From: SCRD01 sp046705285
GTDB taxonomy: Bacteria; Acidobacteriota; Terriglobia; UBA7540
NCBI GenBank assembly: GCA_046705285.1
Contig: JBJKQK010000200.1
Span: forward strand, 1-7,858
Direction of reading: 5' to 3'
DNA length: 7,858 nt
The position numbers and the translations under genes are program-made. Positions within the stretch are counted from its first letter, which is position 1, and each line of letters opens with the position of its first letter. This document shows positions 1 to 4,728 of this stretch, in pieces. The notes under the pieces are model-generated. The model was given only the letters and a program-made list of their open reading frames with translations, was not told where the DNA came from and did not search any database.

Positions 1-371
1 CGATTGCCAAAGTCTGGTTTGTCTCCTACGGCAAAACTGACTTGGAGAGAAGGATCCGGACGCTCCTTAACGAGCCGCCTGTCTGCATCAATCATAGTCT
101 CAGTGTGCAAAGTGAGGTTGCCGTTCCACATCACGCCGAACTCGTCCAGGTGATCCTTACAGCCTATGAAAATGATCGGGCGCAACTGGTCAGGCCATTC
201 CACGACTGCGAGGTCACAAGAGGGCTCTTCAGGAGGCCTATCCATCCCCATTGTTTGCTCGGATTTTGGCGGTGCCATCTCAAAAGAAGGGCTCTTTAAG
301 GCGGCCCATCCTGTACCACCGATGGCGGAATCCTTGAGGAACTCTCGACGGGTCAAGCCGGGTTTTCGCAT
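1..371 (-). CDS. Tat-exported protein of unknown family, N-terminal part only (runs off the left edge)
   Basis: On the minus strand an ATG at 371-369 opens a frame that stays free of stops to base 1, giving 123 codons; the rest lies outside the window. The start is fixed by a perfect AAGGAGG Shine-Dalgarno site 9 nt upstream. Residues 7-13 read TRREFLK, a canonical twin-arginine motif, followed by a short, weakly hydrophobic stretch (S15-L25), so the protein is probably folded in the cytoplasm and exported by the Tat pathway. The mature part contains FIGCKDHLDEFGVMWNGN (about residues 73-90) and later VSFAVGDKPDFGN, which look like ordered protein but which I cannot assign to a family. Many Tat proteins in polysaccharide-degrading soil bacteria are glycosidases or oxidoreductases; whether that holds here is inference. 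It is transcribed away from the TPR gene. Confidence is high that it is a gene and low for function. Confidence 0.82.
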   Translation of the reverse strand, partial: MRKPGLTRREFLKDSAIGGTGWAALKSPSFEMAPPKSEQTMGMDRPPEEPSCDLAVVEWPDQLRPIIFIGCKDHLDEFGVMWNGNLTLHTETMIDADRRLVKERPDPSLQVSFAVGDKPDFGN

Positions 372-380
372 CCGAAGGGA

Positions 381-387
381 CCTCCTT
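381..387 (-). promoter_or_regulatory. Shine-Dalgarno site of the Tat protein gene
   Basis: Read on the minus strand this is AAGGAGG, a full match to the anti-Shine-Dalgarno sequence, 9 nt before the ATG at 371-369. It decides the start. A second ATG at 390-388 lies ahead of the site, is out of frame with the gene and is therefore not the start. Confidence 0.75.
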
Positions 388-570
388 CATTCATCAGAAT
401 ATGGTTAATTGGGGTTCAGGATTTCGCATATTGTGTCAGCAAGGTGCTTGATAGAACCAACCACAAGTTTCGGGATGCCGCATCGCATCCAACAATTGCC
501 AGGTGCATTGCTTCCGCAGGGCGATGATGCGTGATTCATTCTGCCGGGCAGAAGCCCTTTTTATGACGTT

Positions 571-594
571 TTGAGCAGATCGAGCATTGCTCAA
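571..594. promoter_or_regulatory. 24-bp inverted repeat, possible operator
   Basis: The arms TTGAGCA (571-577) and TGCTCAA (588-594) are perfect 7-bp complements separated by 10 bp. Arm centres are 17 bp apart, a size compatible with a dimeric regulator. An extra GAGCA copy lies inside the spacer (582-586). There is no T-run on either side, so it does not look like an intrinsic terminator. It sits about 200 bp upstream of the Tat gene start and about 350 bp upstream of the TPR gene start. Function is inferred from symmetry only. Confidence 0.3.
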
Positions 595-940
595 GGAGCG
601 GATTTTCACGCTGTTCAGTCAAACCAGTCAAGACTTTGTCCATTCCTTTGAAGGTTTTGTTCATAAGATTGTATGCAAATGACGCCTTGGGGGCCGTGCT
701 TCTTGACTTTTTGTTTCTGCGAATAGAAAAATCCACTATGGAGGGTCGGGGGTTGCTTGTGCTAGGTCTCGACTCGCTGGTGCTGATCCTATTGGCAAAC
801 GGAACCCGTGGAAGCTGGGTTAAAGGTCTCGCACGCCAGGTCCCAACCAAGGCGGGGATAATGGCTCAATTACTTCGCTCATCCGCTTAGCACGACTGAT
901 GGTAGGACTCGGAGACCAGGAGTAATATGTCAGTTGAGCA

Positions 941-2539
941 ATGCATGTGCAAATCAAGAATTTACATGTCATCCCTCAAGTGATGATGGCGGTTCTTCTC
1001 GCCGGATCGCTCCTGGCAGCTGAAGGCAGTGGTTGCGCACAGGCGTACAATCGGGCAACGGACCTTCTTAGTAAAGGCAAAGTGGAGCAGGCTGTAATGT
1101 CCTACAACGGCGTTGTGGCAAAATGCCCCGATTTTTATCCGGCGTACATGATGCTTGGTCTTGCCTATCAGAGCCTTGGGAACTTCGAAAAAGCGGAAAA
1201 TTACCTGCGTCAGGCGGTAACGTTGTCGCCCGAATCGGCCGATCCTCGCCTTAATCTGGGTCTTTACTACCTCTCGCGGGGCAATACCTCGAAAGCCGCT
1301 GTCGAGTTCAAGAAGGCAATTGCAATTGATCCCGAGGGGCCTGCGGGGTGGTTTGACCTCGGTCTTGGTGACCTAAGAGCAGGAAATGCCGCCGGGGCGT
1401 TGACGAACCTGAAGAAAGCAAACCAGCTCGATCCTGGCAATTTAAGAATTCAACTTGCCTTGGTTGATGCAGCCCTTAAAGCAAAACAGCCGGACCTTGC
1501 TCAGCAGCAAGCTGACGAGCTGATTGCACACGATCCCAAGGACCCGCGGCTGATGCTTGCCCTGGGGGCTTTGCTGGAAGAAAACGGTGACGCCGCTCGC
1601 GCCAGGCAAGTATTTAGAAAGGCAAAAGAGGTCTCCCCAGACCCACTCAAGGTGTTCCTGGAGGCTGCGGACCAGGCCACTGAGCAGGGTCGCTACCATT
1701 CCGGGTTAGTCATGCTCGAAATTGTCTCCGATATCGGCAGGGATTCTGCCTCCTGGAATGAATCGATAGGTGATATCTATTACAAGCTTGGCCAGATCAA
1801 AGCCGCCGCTGATCACTTGCAGGAGGCAATCAGGCTTGAGCCTCTCAACGAGGACTATTACCTTGAATTTGGAAGTTTGCTGACTCAATACCATGCAAAC
1901 GATGCGTGCCTTGTCGTATTCCAGTCAGCGGCCAGGGTTCTGCCGAATTCGGTCAAAATCCAGTCTGCGCTCGCCGTCGCCTATCTGATGAAGAAGAGGT
2001 ATTCGAAGGCAGAGGCGATCTTGCAGTCCGTCATTAGAACCTCTCCGGGTTATCTTCCTGCATACCAACTACTGGGAGAATCGTACGGGGCCGCACGCGA
2101 ATGGGAAAAACTCAAGAAAACTGGGCAAACAATCGTCGCCCGTGACTCGCGGGACGCCGTAGGCTGGTATTATCAGGCTCAGGCGGACTATGAGCTGGCG
2201 ATGTCGGACAGTGGCAAGTTGAGTATCGCCGAATCGGAGGTGCGAAAGTCGTTGACCCTTCGTTCGCAATATGGGCCGGCCTATTATTTGCTTGGCAAAA
2301 TCCTCGCGGGGGAAAACCGGGGGGACGAGGCCGTTGTTGCTCTGCGGAAGGCTGCTTCACTGGATGACGATCCTACCATCTTTTATACGCTTGCACTGAC
2401 CTTTCGAAAACTTGGCCGGGCAAGCGAGAGCACGGCTGCGCTGAAGGATTTCAATGAGGCCGTGGCCCGAAAGAAAGCTGCGTACCGAAAGTTGACCGTC
2501 AAAATTAGCGATACACGTGTGCCGGATGCAAACAAATAG
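941..2539 (+). CDS. Exported tetratricopeptide-repeat (TPR) protein
   Basis: A 532-residue protein built almost wholly of TPR helical hairpins. The N-terminus has a Lys/His-containing n-region and a hydrophobic stretch (about residues 14-27, MMAVLLAGSLLAA), with a possible signal peptidase I site after AQA at 33-35, so it is probably periplasmic. About ten to twelve 34-residue repeats follow from about residue 36 to 500. The best preserved are at 68-101 (AYMMLGLAYQSLGNFEKAEN...), 102-135 and 269-302, each with the W/L-G-Y-A-P pattern at the family positions; the stretch around 204-268 is more degenerate. TPR arrays bind peptides or other proteins and have no catalytic role, so the partner is unknown. 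ATG 941 is the first possible start, as an in-frame TGA lies at 935-937, but the nearest AGGAG (918-922) is 18 nt away and better serves an out-of-frame ATG at 927. ATGs at 983 and 986 are alternative starts. The RraA-like gene follows within about 100 bp on the same strand. Confidence 0.9.
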   Translation: MHVQIKNLHVIPQVMMAVLLAGSLLAAEGSGCAQAYNRATDLLSKGKVEQAVMSYNGVVAKCPDFYPAYMMLGLAYQSLGNFEKAENYLRQAVTLSPESADPRLNLGLYYLSRGNTSKAAVEFKKAIAIDPEGPAGWFDLGLGDLRAGNAAGALTNLKKANQLDPGNLRIQLALVDAALKAKQPDLAQQQADELIAHDPKDPRLMLALGALLEENGDAARARQVFRKAKEVSPDPLKVFLEAADQATEQGRYHSGLVMLEIVSDIGRDSASWNESIGDIYYKLGQIKAAADHLQEAIRLEPLNEDYYLEFGSLLTQYHANDACLVVFQSAARVLPNSVKIQSALAVAYLMKKRYSKAEAILQSVIRTSPGYLPAYQLLGESYGAAREWEKLKKTGQTIVARDSRDAVGWYYQAQADYELAMSDSGKLSIAESEVRKSLTLRSQYGPAYYLLGKILAGENRGDEAVVALRKAASLDDDPTIFYTLALTFRKLGRASESTAALKDFNEAVARKKAAYRKLTVKISDTRVPDANK

Positions 2540-2642
2540 ACCGATAATAGAACAGTTCGGAGCTGGAAGTCTGTCAGTAATGAAATAGTCAACATGCTTT
2601 GAGCCAGAACACAGTATACAGATTGTGGACAGGTACTTCGGG

Positions 2643-3353
2643 ATGGATGAAAACATGAATAATGATAACCATCGAATCGTACGAACGGCAGCAACGTCGC
2701 ATGACCTGGAGTTGTTCGAGAAAATCGAAAGAGACCTTTATACGGCAGTAGTTTCAGATGCACTTGATGAGTTGGGCTATCGTGATCAAGCGATGAGCCA
2801 TTCCTTACGCCCACTTTTTCCGGACGTGTGCTTGGCGGGCTGGGCGCGGACAATTATGTGCATCGATGTGGATGAAATCCCCGACGAGCCATACGCGATG
2901 GAGATCGAAGCTATCGACAGTATTCTGACGGGCGAGGTCGCTGTCATTTCAACAGGTGGTTCGATTCGAAATGCACCATGGGGAGAACTGTTGTCAACTG
3001 CGTCAATGGCCCGGGGGGCTCGGGGTGCGGTTGTCGATGGGTTGGTTCGCGATGTTAAGAAGATCGAGAAGCTTGGCTTTTCTGTGTTTGCAACGGGCAT
3101 CAAGCCGGTGGATTCAAAAGGGCGTGGGATCGTTGTGGACTACAATGTCCCCGTGAGTTGTGGCGGGGTTACAGTTTATCCAGGAGACCTGGTCGTCGGC
3201 GACTATGACGGCGTAGTTGTCATTCCCGCAGATATCGCTCAAGAGGTCCTTGGACGGGCAAGCGAGAAGGCATCGAGCGAGAACCATAGCCGGGAAGAAT
3301 TACTGCGCGGGGCCTACCTTCGAGACGTTTATGAGAAATACGGCGTCTTGTGA
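2643..3353 (+). CDS. RraA/HMG-aldolase family protein (class II pyruvate aldolase-like)
   Basis: Members of this family (often misnamed dimethylmenaquinone methyltransferase) include 4-hydroxy-4-methyl-2-oxoglutarate/4-carboxy-4-hydroxy-2-oxoadipate aldolases, oxaloacetate decarboxylases and RraA, the RNase E inhibitor. The family core is clear. Counting from a GTG at 2625 (242 residues), there is TAVVSDALDELG at 40-51, the WGELL segment at 119-123, VVDGLVRD at 136-143, and the C-terminal GGVTVYPGDLVVGDYDGVVVIP at 180-201. R142 and D143 match the residues that bind pyruvate and the divalent metal. The acidic residue 21 positions before the Arg is Glu121, where characterised aldolases as I recall them have Asp. 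These catalytic residues favour an enzyme over a pure RraA regulator; the substrate is unknown. The start is uncertain: GTG 2625, ATG 2643 and ATG 2655 are in frame and none has a strong ribosome site (GGATGA at 2645-2650 could serve 2655). It may share a transcript with the TPR gene and converges with the SDR gene. Confidence 0.88.
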   Translation: MDENMNNDNHRIVRTAATSHDLELFEKIERDLYTAVVSDALDELGYRDQAMSHSLRPLFPDVCLAGWARTIMCIDVDEIPDEPYAMEIEAIDSILTGEVAVISTGGSIRNAPWGELLSTASMARGARGAVVDGLVRDVKKIEKLGFSVFATGIKPVDSKGRGIVVDYNVPVSCGGVTVYPGDLVVGDYDGVVVIPADIAQEVLGRASEKASSENHSREELLRGAYLRDVYEKYGVL

Positions 3354-3394
3354 TCCTGACCCTTTTCGTAGTCTCGAAGGCCGATTGGTTGGAA

Positions 3395-4144
3395 TTATTT
3401 CGCAGTCCATCCGCCATCCACAGGAATAACTGCTCCTGTGACGAAGGACGCTTCATCGGAAGCGAGAAAAAGGGCTGCATAAGCGATTTCCCGCGGGTAT
3501 CCCACTCGCCCCAGCATGGTCTGGTCGCACTGCCACTGATAACTTGCCTCTCCGGGCTTCGGCGAAATCCTCGTCTGAATAGGACCCGGGCAAATTGCAT
3601 TGGCACGGATGTTTTGCGGTCCGTAGTCGTACGCGGTGCTCAAGGTGAGGCCAATCATTGCGGACTTCATCGAGGTATAAGCCACTGAAGTAGGGCATCC
3701 CACCAAAGCTTGGATGGAGGCGATATTTACGATGGATCCCTGCTTCTGCCGAAGCATCAGTGGGAGCACTTCCTTCGTGAGGTTATACGCTCCCATCAAA
3801 TTGACTCGGAAAGCTCGCTCCCATTCTTCCGGAGTGGATTCAATAATGTCCTTCCATTCAGTGAGATAGGCGGCATTATTGCAAAGAATATCAACGCGCC
3901 CACTATCGCCAGCGGCCAGACTGACGGCGGTCGCCGCATCGGCAACAGAACTGACGTCGGTTCTGCAAAAGGCAGCATTCCCGCCCTTTCGAACAATTTC
4001 AGCGGCAGCCCTGTTCCCGCTCTCGGTTTCGATGTCAGCAATTACAACTCGCGCTCCTTCTTCGGCGAAAACCTCACTGATGGCCCTGCCAATTCCATTG
4101 CTGCCTCCAGTGACGATAGCAACTTTTCCTCTTAACCTTTCCAT
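3395..4144 (-). CDS. Classical short-chain dehydrogenase/reductase (SDR)
   Basis: A cytoplasmic NAD(P)-dependent oxidoreductase of 249 residues, the usual length for classical SDRs. All signatures are present: the cofactor motif TGGSNGIG at 12-19, Asp37 at the end of strand beta-2 (ADIE), which normally selects NAD(H) over NADP(H), DV at 63-64, NNAA at 89-92, and the catalytic tetrad Asn115, Ser143, Tyr156 and Lys160 in the YxxxK arrangement. PGPIQT at 186-191 and the C-terminal VTGAVIPVDGGWT also fit. Its closest style is the FabG/sugar dehydrogenase-like group, which act on hydroxyl or keto groups of sugars, sugar acids, steroids or acyl chains; the substrate cannot be read from sequence. 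The ATG at 4144-4142 is supported by AGAGGAG at 4157-4151, 6 nt upstream. It is divergent from the GH2 gene and converges on the RraA-like gene, whose stop lies 41 bp away. A role in processing the sugar released by the GH2 enzyme is inference. Confidence 0.94.
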   Translation of the reverse strand: MERLRGKVAIVTGGSNGIGRAISEVFAEEGARVVIADIETESGNRAAAEIVRKGGNAAFCRTDVSSVADAATAVSLAAGDSGRVDILCNNAAYLTEWKDIIESTPEEWERAFRVNLMGAYNLTKEVLPLMLRQKQGSIVNIASIQALVGCPTSVAYTSMKSAMIGLTLSTAYDYGPQNIRANAICPGPIQTRISPKPGEASYQWQCDQTMLGRVGYPREIAYAALFLASDEASFVTGAVIPVDGGWTAK

Positions 4145-4150
4145 TCAGCA

Positions 4151-4157
4151 CTCCTCT
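4151..4157 (-). promoter_or_regulatory. Shine-Dalgarno site of the SDR gene
   Basis: On the minus strand this reads AGAGGAG and lies 6 nt before the ATG at 4144-4142, which supports that start for the SDR gene. Confidence 0.7.
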
Positions 4158-4375
4158 TTAATTCAACAGATGATCTCTTATGCCGGACTACGGCAAGTCG
4201 GAACTCGCGCGAAACATGAAGCAACACGAATCACAACTGTTGGAGTATGTATCATACCGCAGATGCGACGGGGAGGGGTCCTTGGTGCTTGGGGGAAGAG
4301 GGCCTGTTACCTGACTTGACAGGTCAACTTTCTGCACAACTTTCGAGGACCGGCACATGGAGCTGGTAAGACTCA

Positions 4376-4388
4376 TGACCAATGGTCA
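4376..4388. promoter_or_regulatory. Perfect 13-bp palindrome, candidate operator of the SDR/GH2 spacer
   Basis: TGACCA and TGGTCA flank a single central A, a perfect 6-bp inverted repeat. A related, looser inverted repeat TTGAC-AG-GTCAA lies at 4316-4327, and the 7-mer GGTCAAC occurs in both places exactly 62 bp apart, close to six helical turns. A plus-strand TATATT at 4396-4401 could be a -10 element, with ATGACC (4375-4380) as a poor -35 at a short 15-bp spacing; the palindrome would then overlap that promoter. The regulator is not in the window. The call rests on symmetry, repetition and position only. Confidence 0.35.
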
Positions 4389-4715
4389 ACAGAATTATAT
4401 TGAATTTCCAGAAGTTAGGTCAGCGCGGGAGCAACGAACTCAACGCAAAAGCGTCACGCGGCGCCCGTTCCAAAGAATGAATTAGTTCCCGCGCTTATAA
4501 CGTGAAGACCTACGCTGCGATTCGAGACAGGCAGTTTTGGCGTCAACGGCAACCCTGGAAGGCGCGACTCGCGTGGGGAGCATCGGTTCGTACAAAGTCT
4601 TGAACGAATTCCGGTGAAACTGCGCTCAAAGAATTCCCGCAGGATCCAGCTGGGAGTATCCTTGAGCGGGCTGCTTCCCAGAACAAAGTGATGTTGTCGG
4701 GTTGGATGGTCAATG

Positions 4716-4722
4716 AAGGTGG
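4716..4722 (+). promoter_or_regulatory. Shine-Dalgarno site of the GH2 gene
   Basis: AAGGTGG differs at one base from AAGGAGG and lies 6 nt before the ATG at 4729. This supports 4729 as the start, which also places the twin-arginine motif at the normal distance from the N-terminus. Confidence 0.65.
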
Positions 4723-4728
4723 TGCAGG

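Larger units (their letters stand above)
372..940. other. Intergenic region between divergent genes, no supported gene
   Basis: This 569 bp stretch separates the minus-strand Tat protein gene from the plus-strand TPR gene and should hold promoters for both. Opposite-strand open frames at 536-850 (minus) and 636-890 (plus) overlap each other. Neither has a convincing ribosome site or a recognisable protein, so I treat both as chance. I found no strong -35/-10 pair; the best fragments (TTGACT at 703-708, GATAAT at 857-862) lack good partners at the right distance. The clearest structure is the inverted repeat at 571-594, listed separately. Confidence 0.6.
4145..4728. other. Divergent intergenic region between the SDR and GH2 genes
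   Basis: This 584 bp spacer carries the 5' regions of both flanking genes. It contains GGTCA at 4322-4326, 4384-4388, 4418-4422 and 4708-4712, plus its complement TGACC at 4376-4380. That is five copies where about one would be expected by chance on two strands. A short hairpin-capable repeat TGCCG/CGGCA (4181-4195, 5-nt loop) lies in the SDR leader. Open frames exist between 4506 and 4732 in more than one frame, but none has a usable start and ribosome site or a family I recognise. Confidence 0.6.

Noticed and set aside
546..562. GGGC-AGAA-GCCC followed by five T, like a mini terminator on the plus strand
   Set aside because: The stem is only 4 bp and no plus-strand gene ends upstream, so there is nothing for it to terminate.
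536..890. Overlapping opposite-strand open frames (minus 536-850, plus 636-890)
   Set aside because: They overlap on opposite strands, lack good ribosome sites, and neither translation resembles a known protein; the minus frame is Ser/Arg-rich in the manner of chance frames.
764..917. AGGTCTCG direct repeats at 764 and 824 (60 bp apart) with an inverted GAGACC at 912-917
   Set aside because: Eight-base repeats of this kind can arise by chance in about 570 bp, and the flanks share no further similarity.
941..1060. Lipoprotein signal ending at the Cys in GSGC of the TPR protein
   Set aside because: The lipobox needs Leu, Val or Ile at -3, and here it is Gly; a signal peptidase I site is more likely.
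2383..2853. 156-codon minus-strand frame spanning the end of the TPR gene and the start of the RraA-like gene
   Set aside because: It overlaps two convincing plus-strand genes, and its translation has no recognisable features.
3354..3394. Bidirectional terminator between the converging RraA-like and SDR genes
   Set aside because: The only pairing (CCTT-T-TCG with CGAAGG, 3361-3380) has a bulge and no T-run on either strand.
3710..4135. 141-codon plus-strand frame inside the SDR gene
   Set aside because: It is the shadow of a clear SDR with complete motifs on the other strand, and its translation has no family features.
4506..4691. 61-codon plus frame and opposing minus frame (4454-4843) in the SDR/GH2 spacer, considered as a transposase or gene remnant
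   Set aside because: No start codon with a ribosome site, no terminal inverted repeats or target duplication, and no transposase motif; several frames being open at once suggests base composition.
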